Source: Gammaproteobacteria bacterium
Lineage (GTDB): Bacteria; Pseudomonadota; Gammaproteobacteria; UBA6429; Thiohalophilaceae
DNA: 7,949 nt
Direction: 5' to 3'
Assembly: GCA_013152045.1 (NCBI GenBank)
Contig: JAADGZ010000063.1
Coordinates: forward strand, 1-7,949
Made by a program: the position numbers and the translations under genes. The notes below the pieces were generated by a model. The model was given only the letters and a program-made list of their open reading frames with translations. It made no database searches and was not told the DNA's origin. This document shows, piece by piece, positions 1-5,503 of the stretch (positions within the stretch are counted from its first letter, which is position 1; each line of letters opens with the position of its first letter).

Positions 1-31
1 CGTCGAGAATAGCGGCCCCGGGAATTGTCGC

Positions 32-817
32 TCATACCGGTGAAGAACTATTCGCCAGACGTTGAATCAGATCCAGATCCAGGCAGGCGGCATGATCAAC
101 AATATCCTGATCGCCCTGCAATACGGTAAAGGGCCGCTCCGGTTCGCCCATATTGTCCAACACCAGTATGGCACTGGAAAAATCATGCTCGCGGGTATAA
201 TCATTTACCGTGATAACGGTTCGCAGATTAGCCGCAACAGAGGATTTGATGCCATTTTCCGAGTCTTCGAAGGCCATGCACTGTTCTGCCTTCAGATCCA
301 TTTTGTCCATTGCCCAGAGATAAATATCAGCCGCCGGCTTTTTCGCAGGCACCACGTCGCCAGCAGCAATAACTTCAAACCAGCTCTCTGAATCCGGCCC
401 CAGAGTCTGAGACAGCAGCGCCTGCACATTGGCTGGCGTAGTGGTGGTGGCAATCCCCATCCGCATACCCTTCTCCCGTGCTTCTCTCAACAGCCGTTCC
501 ACCCCCGGACGCAGGGGAATTCGGCCCTCAGCCAGCAATGCTGTGTAATGCGCGGTTTTTGAACGATGAAGTTCAGCAATAAAATCATTGATATCGGTCG
601 GGCATATAAAATGGGTATTGAAGTGCTCCAGATAGTACTTCATCCGCTCCTTGCCACCGGTTACCGCCAACAGCTTGCCATAAAGCTCGACCGACCAGTT
701 CCAGTCCAGCCCGGCCTCCTCAAAGGCCAGATTAAAAGCGACCCTGTGGCCATCCCGCTCGGTATCCGCCAGAGTACCGTCCACGTCGAATAATAATGCC
801 TGTAGTGTTTTCTGCAT
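32..817 (-). CDS. cbbY: CbbY-type HAD phosphatase (sugar-phosphate / phosphoglycolate phosphatase-like)
   Basis: A 261-residue cytosolic HAD subfamily IA hydrolase with an alpha-helical cap. Motif I is FDVDGT, with nucleophile D11 and acid/base D13. Motif II lies in GIATTTTP (121-128), the motif III lysine is in VPAKKP (K159/K160), and motif IV is FEDSENG (E184, D185). The stretch after motif IV (TVNDYTREHDF, then LGEPERPF-like residues) is typical of the CbbY branch rather than of Gph or beta-phosphoglucomutase. CbbY members in Calvin-cycle bacteria remove xylulose-1,5-bisphosphate, an inhibitory Rubisco by-product. That substrate is inferred from family resemblance, and no other Calvin-cycle gene is visible here. 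The ATG at 817 is preceded by a weak AGGG-type ribosome site. The gene is transcribed away from dksA, and only 31 bases of downstream sequence are in the window. Family assignment is firm; the exact substrate is not. Confidence 0.85.
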   Translation of the reverse strand: MQKTLQALLFDVDGTLADTERDGHRVAFNLAFEEAGLDWNWSVELYGKLLAVTGGKERMKYYLEHFNTHFICPTDINDFIAELHRSKTAHYTALLAEGRIPLRPGVERLLREAREKGMRMGIATTTTPANVQALLSQTLGPDSESWFEVIAAGDVVPAKKPAADIYLWAMDKMDLKAEQCMAFEDSENGIKSSVAANLRTVITVNDYTREHDFSSAILVLDNMGEPERPFTVLQGDQDIVDHAACLDLDLIQRLANSSSPV

Positions 818-1033
818 GCCTGTATAACCCTATCTTTTGAAATAGAATACATAAATATCTTCGCTGACGTCTAGAGACAACGAAATAGCAAGAAGGTTAC
901 TTTACCGTAGGCCGTTTCAGAAAATCGAGTTATTTTAGGTAGGCAATCAGGTATATCCTGCATTTCTCTGAATGCGAACTGGTTAAAAATAGAACAAAAA
1001 ATTAATGATAAGTATGTCGCCAATATCAATACC

Positions 1034-1066
1034 TTGACGGTAAAAAATGATATTTTGTGCTAATAT
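1034..1066 (+). promoter_or_regulatory. Candidate sigma-70-like promoter for dksA
   Basis: TTGACG at 1034-1039 matches the -35 consensus at 5 of 6 positions. Downstream, TGTGCTAATAT (1056-1066) offers overlapping -10 choices, each matching at 4 of 6 positions and preceded by TG. The spacers of 19-21 bases are longer than ideal, so the pairing is uncertain. It would give a 5' leader of about 90 bases before the dksA start. Confidence 0.3.
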
Positions 1067-1148
1067 TTAGGATTGTTCCTCATTCATTTATTGCGCTATT
1101 TTGAATATTCTGGTATTTAAGCGCGTTCATTTTGGATTCCGGTATCGG

Positions 1149-1155
1149 TAGGAGA
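1149..1155 (+). promoter_or_regulatory. Ribosome binding site that fixes the dksA start
   Basis: TAGGAGA contains GGAG (1151-1154) ten bases before the ATG at 1165. It lies inside the possible longer reading frame opening with TTG at 1132, which argues for translation starting at 1165. Confidence 0.7.
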
Positions 1156-1164
1156 CAGTTAAAG

Positions 1165-1788
1165 ATGCCCGCAAAGAAAACGTCCACGGTAAAGAAAAAA
1201 ACCGTTGCCAAGAAAAAAACGGCAGTCAGCAAGAAAACGCCTGCTGCGAAAAAAGCTGCAGCCAAAAAAGTAACTGCAAAAAAAATCAGCCCTAAAAAGG
1301 ATACCGCTAAAACATCAACCAGTAAAAAAACCATGACCAAAAAGGCCGCAGTCAGCCAGAAAAGAAGCACATCAAACTCTAATCCAAAATCCTTTGAACC
1401 TTATAAAATGGTCAAAGGTGAGGAATATATGAATGATGCGCACGTTGTCCATTTTAACCAGCTTCTGCTTAACTGGAAGCATGAACTAATGGAAGAAGTG
1501 GATCGCACCGTACATCATATGCAGGATGAGGCAGCCAACTTCCCGGATCCCAATGATCGCGCCACCCAGGAATCCGAATTCACGATTGAGCTACGCACCC
1601 GTGATCGCGAACGCAAGCTGATCAAAAAAATTGATGAGGCACTAAACCACCTGGGATCCGGCGATTATGGCTATTGTGAACAATGTGGTATGGAAATCGG
1701 CATTCGCCGTCTTGAGGCACGCCCAACCGCAACCCTGTGTATCGATTGCAAGAGCCTGGATGAGATTCGCGAACGCCAACGAGGCTGA
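1165..1788 (+). CDS. dksA: DksA RNA polymerase-binding regulator with a lysine-rich N-terminal tail
   Basis: A 207-residue protein. From about residue 78 it follows the E. coli DksA layout closely: an EPY...GEEYMN lead-in, a long coiled coil, tip residues in FPDPNDRA (D128, D131 and A133, matching E. coli D71, D74 and A76), and a C4 zinc finger at C171, C174, C192 and C195. DksA binds in the RNA polymerase secondary channel and, with ppGpp, tunes rRNA, amino-acid and other promoters; conservation of the tip and cysteines suggests this one is active. Residues 1-70 are an added tail with 24 lysines in the first 66 residues, mostly in KK pairs spaced by A/T/V/S and with a single acidic residue, resembling histone H1/AlgP-like repeats. 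E. coli DksA is 151 residues. The tail DNA has several A7-A8 runs. A TTG at 1132 would add 11 residues, but a good ribosome site favours 1165. Confidence 0.93.
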   Translation: MPAKKTSTVKKKTVAKKKTAVSKKTPAAKKAAAKKVTAKKISPKKDTAKTSTSKKTMTKKAAVSQKRSTSNSNPKSFEPYKMVKGEEYMNDAHVVHFNQLLLNWKHELMEEVDRTVHHMQDEAANFPDPNDRATQESEFTIELRTRDRERKLIKKIDEALNHLGSGDYGYCEQCGMEIGIRRLEARPTATLCIDCKSLDEIRERQRG

Positions 1789-1798
1789 TATATAAAAC

Positions 1799-1834
1799 AT
1801 GTCGGGTTAGGCAATTTTTGCCGTACCCCGACAT
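1799..1834. terminator. Hairpin after dksA, probable bidirectional terminator
   Basis: ATGTCGGG (1799-1806) pairs with CCCGACAT (1827-1834). An inner GGCAA/TTGCC stem closes a three-T loop, with a small asymmetric internal loop between the two stems. It starts 10 bases after the dksA stop. On the plus strand only AATTATT follows. Read on the minus strand it is followed by TGTTTTATAT, a better U-rich tail, so it may serve the convergent cytochrome operon at least as well as dksA. Confidence 0.6.
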
Positions 1835-1876
1835 AATTATTCGCAGGCAAGGACGAGCGAATGATATTCGTGTTTA

Positions 1877-1931
1877 GTACCTTAGAAATAATTTTCTGCG
1901 CATTTTGTAGAAAATTATTTCGTGAAGGTAC
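1877..1931. repeat. Long AT-rich inverted repeat between convergent genes
   Basis: GTACCTT (1877-1883) pairs perfectly with AAGGTAC (1925-1931), and AAATAATTTTCT (1886-1897) pairs perfectly with AGAAAATTATTT (1909-1920). A 2/4-base internal loop separates the stems, and the terminal loop is 11 bases (1898-1908). This gives 19 paired bases. It lies 22 bases past the stop of the minus-strand operon, so it may be a transcript 3' end or stabiliser. It is not GC-rich and lacks a clean U tract, so it is not a standard intrinsic terminator. Confidence 0.75.
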
Positions 1932-1952
1932 TTATCTTGTGGTTTATCCAGG

Positions 1953-2513
1953 TTAGCTTAAAAAAGTCTTTAATTCGCGTAAAGCTGAGCGGCTGCGGAT
2001 TAATTCTTTTTCGTCTGTAAAATCAATCGTCTCGGGTAATGCGTTCACTGCCTTTTTTATTTTCTGAAACGCCTGCCGTTCATTTTCCAGCCAGCTGCGC
2101 GCCTTATCGATGACATCATGATGAACGCGACGATCTTCCGGTTCTTCTCTTAAATCTAATGTTGAAATTCGCGCAAGGATCCTGCGCAGCTGATTCACAA
2201 TGCGCCTGACATAAGCCCGCCAGATCACATCAGCCAGCCACAGAGCCGCCAGGTTCACCAGCAGAATAACCGGTATAACGGTAAACAAGGTGCTCAAAAA
2301 AGGTGATAAGCCTTCTGTATCGGCATAATGAACCCGGTAGAGATTCCCTTCTATAATTGTGCTTAAATCCAGATACAGCCAAATCATCGCGCCGCTAAAC
2401 AAAATCAGTTCAAGCACGATAAGTGCTGCCAACAGGCGCCCCTGAATCGTGGCATCAATAAAATGCCGATGCCGCCGATGCCCGGAGTTTGACAATTCAC
2501 TCTTCATATTCAT
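1953..2513 (-). CDS. Two-TM membrane protein with HAMP-like segment and no output domain
   Basis: A 186-residue inner-membrane protein, third gene of the minus-strand operon. A basic cytoplasmic N-terminus (GHRRHRHFID, 11-20) precedes TM1 (about 24-48), a short periplasmic loop (about 50-72), TM2 (about 74-99) and a cytoplasmic helical tail. The tail begins like a degenerate HAMP domain (YVRRIVNQLRRIL, then acidic LDLREEPED), followed by coiled-coil-prone sequence. I see no kinase, GGDEF or MCP signalling domain. The ATG at 2513 overlaps the TGA of the cytochrome gene (ATGA), so translation is probably coupled; a GTG at 2525 would add four residues. The shape resembles the first gene of the operon, and the R-rich/FID/QGR lead-in resembles small HAMP proteins found beside multiheme cytochromes, as I recall them. 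Function unknown; an electron-transfer or redox-sensing partner of the cytochrome is inference. Confidence 0.75.
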   Translation of the reverse strand: MNMKSELSNSGHRRHRHFIDATIQGRLLAALIVLELILFSGAMIWLYLDLSTIIEGNLYRVHYADTEGLSPFLSTLFTVIPVILLVNLAALWLADVIWRAYVRRIVNQLRRILARISTLDLREEPEDRRVHHDVIDKARSWLENERQAFQKIKKAVNALPETIDFTDEKELIRSRSALRELKTFLS

Positions 2514-3295
2514 ATATCGTGACACTCAAAACACAGCTTTGAACCCTGATTGGACATCACCAGTTTACCGTGTTTCTGAGTATAACCCTGATGACATGAA
2601 ATACAGCTTAAACGCCCATCCGGCAACATAATACTTTTCGGCAGACGCGCCCGAGTGCGATAACCACCATAGCGTGAGGCCTTATCATAATTCGTCCCAA
2701 CCGGATGATTTACCGCACCATCCGCATGCCGTACCAGTCCCTGTGAATCGATCTCTACCGCAGGACCACCGTCGGCATTACCACTATGACAGCCTAAACA
2801 CTGAATGGAAAACGTATCCAGACCGCTCAGATCCTTATTACTTCTAGCATCCAGGTGGCCGTTACTAATAATAGAAGCGCCGGCATCAGGCATCGCAGCA
2901 AAAAATGCACTGTCATGGCAAGACATGCATAACTCCCGGCCTCGCTTCTCACCCCGCATCAATCCCGGCTTGCCTGAGTGAATATCATGGCAAGTGCTAC
3001 AAGTTAGATCGCCTTTCCAGTCAACAGGATATTCAGCCGGCAAAATACGGTTAGGGGTAAATCCGCTGGCATGACTCAGACGCAAGGCATTTTCATGACA
3101 GGCACCACATATTTTTTCCTGACTGCTGAGCAACTGATGGGCATTACTGGCAGTCGTCCGGGATCCGGCCAGGTGGCAGGCAGCACAATTTCCATCATGT
3201 GCGGGTTGACTGATTGCTGTGACTTTTTGCAGCATCAGCAAGCCTGATGCCAAAAACAGCATAACAAGAACAAAGGACAACCTGCCTTTGGTCAT
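2510..3295 (-). CDS. Secreted heptaheme cytochrome c (doubled-CXXCH type)
   Basis: A 261-residue protein with a Sec-type signal: MTKGR, hydrophobic residues 7-23, and likely cleavage after VTA (27). There are seven CXXCH heme sites, starting at C37, C63, C99, C123, C166, C231 and C255. Residues 99-127 and 231-259 have the doubled-CXXCH layout (CxxCH, about 20 residues, LCxxCH), and 37-67 is a similar pair. Eight further histidines (33, 53, 75, 106, 147, 190, 197, 242) could supply distal ligands, so bis-His, low-potential hemes are plausible. It probably acts in the periplasm as an electron carrier; partner and potential cannot be read from sequence. Its ATG at 3295 overlaps the TGA of the upstream HAMP gene (ATGA), and its own stop overlaps the next gene. 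It faces the divergent ccm operon that would attach its hemes. I do not recognise a named family such as NapC, NrfB or MtrA. Confidence 0.9.
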   Translation of the reverse strand: MTKGRLSFVLVMLFLASGLLMLQKVTAISQPAHDGNCAACHLAGSRTTASNAHQLLSSQEKICGACHENALRLSHASGFTPNRILPAEYPVDWKGDLTCSTCHDIHSGKPGLMRGEKRGRELCMSCHDSAFFAAMPDAGASIISNGHLDARSNKDLSGLDTFSIQCLGCHSGNADGGPAVEIDSQGLVRHADGAVNHPVGTNYDKASRYGGYRTRARLPKSIMLPDGRLSCISCHQGYTQKHGKLVMSNQGSKLCFECHDI

Positions 3296-3849
3296 ATAAT
3301 ACGTACTCCGTCAAGCTTCGCCTTCAACTGCTTGATTAAAGCAGCATATTCCGCAACCATACCTTCATCGGGAGACTGCAGACAGGCTTCGGATTTTTCA
3401 AGCGATGCATCAATATCCTGCTTATACGCATCCAGGGTATGAATACTGTCCTGCAGCTGCTGGGACACATCCTGCAGGCAGTCACCCTGCCGAATACCGA
3501 TGATAGAATGTTTTTCCGAGATGCTCAGGTTGCGAGCAAACCGGTACAATGGACCGGCTACTCGAAAACTGCTATAAAGGGAGATGATCCCCGTTATGAG
3601 TGCGACTAGCGACAGTAGGAACAAACCGGCCACCCACAGCGCCGGAACCAGATGAGATCGGCTCAGTCTGTGCGCATTGATCATTTCGATATAACTATCC
3701 CCCCCCTTCGCACTCAGGAAATAGACCAGTCCTCCCAGTACAATGGCCGCAGCCAATCCAACCAACAGGGCAATCCAGGCAAGCTGTTTTAGACGCTCAT
3801 GCCGATCTTTGTCCGTCGCGCAAATTTCGATATTTTCCAGATGATTCAT
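3292..3849 (-). CDS. Two-TM HAMP-domain membrane protein without output domain
   Basis: A 185-residue protein, first gene of the minus-strand operon. It has a cytoplasmic N-terminus (1-21), TM1 (about 22-45), a periplasmic loop (46-67), TM2 (about 68-92), and a HAMP-like segment opening FRVAGPLYRF (95-104) with the second-helix signature IRQGD (119-123). A coiled coil of about 50 residues ends the protein. HAMP domains normally relay signals from TM helices to a kinase, cyclase or MCP domain, and none is present. It is translationally coupled to the heptaheme cytochrome by an ATGA overlap. The ATG at 3849 was chosen; an in-frame TTG at 3888 would add 13 residues, and neither start has a clear ribosome site. 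The coding strand has a G8 run (3699-3706) in the loop codons, where a one-base slip in either direction ends the frame within a few codons. Likely a redox or electron-transfer accessory of the cytochrome; this is inference. Confidence 0.78.
   Translation of the reverse strand: MNHLENIEICATDKDRHERLKQLAWIALLVGLAAAIVLGGLVYFLSAKGGDSYIEMINAHRLSRSHLVPALWVAGLFLLSLVALITGIISLYSSFRVAGPLYRFARNLSISEKHSIIGIRQGDCLQDVSQQLQDSIHTLDAYKQDIDASLEKSEACLQSPDEGMVAEYAALIKQLKAKLDGVRII
3699..3706 (-). repeat. G8 homopolymer inside the HAMP gene (possible contingency tract)
   Basis: The coding strand reads AAG GGG GGG GAT, a run of eight G encoding Lys-Gly-Gly-Asp in the loop between the TM helices. Adding one G makes the next codon pair GGA TAG. 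Losing one G leads through ATA GTT ATA TCG AAA to TGA. Either slip truncates the protein before TM2. Whether the length varies in the population cannot be seen from one sequence. Confidence 0.5.
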
Positions 3850-3946
3850 GTTTTTTTTATCGGCAAGGACAGAGCTGACTTTAACCAATAAATTAAATCT
3901 GTACTGTAAATCTACCCTGGCCCCTGACTATTAACTACTGGTATCC

Positions 3947-3976
3947 TTAATAGTTTTATACGACAGTATTTATAAT
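3947..3976 (+). promoter_or_regulatory. Candidate promoter of the ccm operon
   Basis: A perfect -10 hexamer TATAAT (3971-3976) with TTAATA (3947-3952, 4 of 6 matches to -35) at an 18-base spacing. Transcription would start near 3983, leaving a leader of only about 25 bases before ccmA. No recognisable ribosome site lies in that leader. I did not find an FNR, NarL or similar box with confidence. Confidence 0.5.
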
Positions 3977-4006
3977 CAGCATGGATATAAAACCACTGGC
4001 CTATAC

Positions 4007-4651
4007 ATGACAGTTAATTCAACCCCCACCAGCGAAGGGCTGGAAATCCGCAATTTAAGTTGCACCCGTGAAGATCGCACGCTGTTTTCCGGGCTAAGCT
4101 TTCATCTCACCACCGGTCACGCCATCCAGATAGAAGGTCCCAACGGCAGCGGTAAAACAACGCTGTTGCGCATGCTCTGCGGCCTGCGCCTGGCGGATAA
4201 GGGAGAAATCTACTGGAACGGTTGTGATATTAGCGAGGAACGGGGCGCTTTTTTAAGTAACCTGAACTATATCGGCCACGCTCACGGGGTTAAGGGTGAA
4301 CTCACACCACTGGAAAATCTGCGCGTTTCCCAGGCTATGGCGGCTCGAAGCAATAGCTTGCCACTGGATGATGCGCTGGAAAAAGTCGGCCTGCTTGGTT
4401 TTGAAGACGTGCCTTCGCGGACACTTTCTGCGGGCCAACGCCGCCGCGTTGCGCTGGCCCGATTATTAATCAACCCGGCACCGCTCTGGATTCTGGATGA
4501 ACCCTTTACTGCTATTGATATTCAGGGGCAAAAACAAATCGAGAATATGATAACCCAACATGTCCTCGACGGTGGCATGGCCATCCTTACTTCCCATCAT
4601 CCACTGGATCTGTCAGAAGACCATCTATCACGTGTAAATCTCGCCACATGA
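4007..4651 (+). CDS. ccmA: Cytochrome c biogenesis ATP-binding export protein CcmA
   Basis: A 214-residue ABC ATPase of System I cytochrome c maturation. Walker A is GPNGSGKTT (44-52), the ABC signature is LSAGQRRR (140-147), Walker B with catalytic Glu is WILDEP (161-166), and the switch histidine is in TSHH (195-198). The short length and the CcmA-like WNG and NYIGHAHGVK segments separate it from larger transport ATPases. It sits on the cytoplasmic face with CcmB; ATP hydrolysis drives release of heme-loaded CcmE from CcmC/CcmD. Its stop overlaps the ccmB start (ATGA), so the two subunits are probably translationally coupled. No good ribosome site precedes the ATG at 4007. A nine-codon frame (3981-4010) ends in an ATGA overlap with this start, which could couple translation if it is transcribed. 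Confidence 0.95.
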   Translation: MTVNSTPTSEGLEIRNLSCTREDRTLFSGLSFHLTTGHAIQIEGPNGSGKTTLLRMLCGLRLADKGEIYWNGCDISEERGAFLSNLNYIGHAHGVKGELTPLENLRVSQAMAARSNSLPLDDALEKVGLLGFEDVPSRTLSAGQRRRVALARLLINPAPLWILDEPFTAIDIQGQKQIENMITQHVLDGGMAILTSHHPLDLSEDHLSRVNLAT

Positions 4652-5331
4652 CAAATTCTTCACTATCCAAAGCCTTTATTGCGATTATCAAACGCGACCT
4701 GACGCTCGCCTTGCGCACTCGTTCAGAAATTGCCAACCCATTGATATTTTTTGTTATTATCGTCAGTCTGTTTCCGCTAGCCGTAAGTCCTGAGCCTGAA
4801 CTTCTGAAAACCATGGCACCGGGCGTGATCTGGGTTGCGGCGCTGCTCTCCACCATGTTGTCGCTGGACAGTATTTTCCGCTCCGACTTCGAAGACGGCT
4901 CACTGGAACAGATGCTGCTGAGTCCGCATCCTATGCCCATCCTCGTGCTGGGAAAGATTATCGCCCACTGGCTGGTCAGCGGCCTGCCGTTAATTTTCCT
5001 GGCGCCCCTGCTGGGTGTGCTACTATTTTTGCCCTATGACGCTATGCCAGCCTTACTGGCGACACTGGCCCTGGGCACTCCTGTTCTCAGCCTGGTAGGC
5101 GCTATTGGCGTAGCCCTGACCGTGGGTCTGCGACGCGGCGGCGTTTTGCTTTCCTTACTGGTCCTGCCCCTGTATATTCCGGTACTGATTTTTGCCAGCA
5201 ACGCTATCGCCACCGCTGCTGCCGATATGAGCATCAAAGGTCAGCTGTATTTTCTTGCTGCCATGTTTGCCCTGGCTCTGACCTTGGCTCCTCTGGCCAC
5301 AGCGGCTGCATTACGCATCAGCCTACGGTGA
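4648..5331 (+). CDS. ccmB: Heme exporter-complex membrane subunit CcmB
   Basis: A 227-residue integral membrane protein with about six TM helices (roughly 30-46, 57-73, 100-128, 134-160, 166-190, 198-222), close to the usual length of about 220. The conserved cytoplasmic loop D-FEDGSLEQMLLSP (80-92) after TM2 is characteristic of CcmB. It is the permease-like partner of CcmA in the complex that frees holo-CcmE. The ATG at 4648 lies inside the end of ccmA in an ATGA overlap. Unlike many ccm operons, it is followed by a 172-base gap rather than by ccmC directly. Confidence 0.95.
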   Translation: MTNSSLSKAFIAIIKRDLTLALRTRSEIANPLIFFVIIVSLFPLAVSPEPELLKTMAPGVIWVAALLSTMLSLDSIFRSDFEDGSLEQMLLSPHPMPILVLGKIIAHWLVSGLPLIFLAPLLGVLLFLPYDAMPALLATLALGTPVLSLVGAIGVALTVGLRRGGVLLSLLVLPLYIPVLIFASNAIATAAADMSIKGQLYFLAAMFALALTLAPLATAAALRISLR

Positions 5332-5387
5332 ATACGAATTTATATTGTCATGTTCGTTCTTTAGCGCAAGAAATAAGGCTCGGTGCA

Positions 5388-5396
5388 TGATAGAAT
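5388..5396 (+). promoter_or_regulatory. Extended -10-like element upstream of ccmC
   Basis: TG-A-TAGAAT: the hexamer at 5391-5396 matches TATAAT at 5 of 6 positions and carries the TGn extension. No convincing -35 lies at normal spacing. It would start a transcript near 5403, ahead of ccmC, making the ccmCDEF part partly independent of ccmAB. Confidence 0.35.
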
Positions 5397-5417
5397 ATTA
5401 CTACCGCTTAACTTACC

Positions 5418-5439
5418 GTATTTAAGGGGTATTTAAGGG
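5418..5439 (+). repeat. Perfect tandem 11-bp direct repeat, possible operator
   Basis: GTATTTAAGGG occurs twice back to back (5418-5428 and 5429-5439) in the ccmB-ccmC gap. An 11-bp period, about one helical turn, is the usual spacing of paired half-sites for OmpR-family response regulators. It lies 22 bases downstream of the extended -10-like element and 64 bases before the ccmC start. The cognate regulator is unknown. Confidence 0.5.
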
Positions 5440-5459
5440 AAATTGTTTATCCATTAAGC

Positions 5460-5473
5460 TCGCCTTCAGGCGA
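5460..5473 (+). other. Small hairpin before ccmC
   Basis: TCGCC (5460-5464) pairs with GGCGA (5469-5473) around a TTCA loop, followed by AAAAAC. There is no U tract on the plus strand, so it is not an intrinsic terminator of ccmAB. It could structure the ccmC leader. Confidence 0.35.
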
Positions 5474-5503
5474 AAAACAGCCTATCTGGAACCTTAGAAA
5501 AAT

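Larger units (their letters stand above)
818..1164. other. Intergenic region between divergent cbbY and dksA
   Basis: About 350 AT-rich bases with no credible coding sequence on either strand. It must hold the outward promoters for cbbY and dksA. Visible items are a promoter-like pair at 1034-1066, an imperfect small palindrome CAGGTATATCCTG at 948-960, and a TG-extended -10-like TATTTA at 1111-1119 followed by a GC-rich AAGCGCG. I see no RNA gene or mobile-element ends. Confidence 0.6.

Noticed and set aside
62..793. Plus-strand frames across the cbbY gene
   Set aside because: They are antisense to a gene with all HAD motifs intact and show no domain or start signals of their own.
1132..1164. 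Longer DksA starting at the TTG at 1132
   Set aside because: The GGAG ribosome site at 1151-1154 lies within this extension and is well placed for the ATG at 1165.
1080..1370. Minus-strand frame predicting a very hydrophobic, Phe/Val/Leu-rich membrane protein of 96 residues
   Set aside because: It is the antisense shadow of the lysine-rich AAA/AAG codons in the dksA tail (TTT/CTT read as Phe/Leu) and has no independent support.
1877..1931. Integron attC site
   Set aside because: The imperfect palindrome lacks the RYYYAAC/GTTRRRY core sites and no cassette or integrase is nearby.
2510..3295. Identification of the cytochrome as NrfB, NapC or an MtrA-type protein
   Set aside because: The heme count (seven), lack of the NapC/NirT TM-anchored layout and the doubled-CXXCH spacing do not match any of these with confidence.
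4282..4473. Minus-strand frames within ccmA, and similar antisense frames in ccmB, ccmC, ccmE and ccmF
   Set aside because: They overlap strongly supported ccm genes, have low-complexity or unrecognisable products and no ribosome sites.
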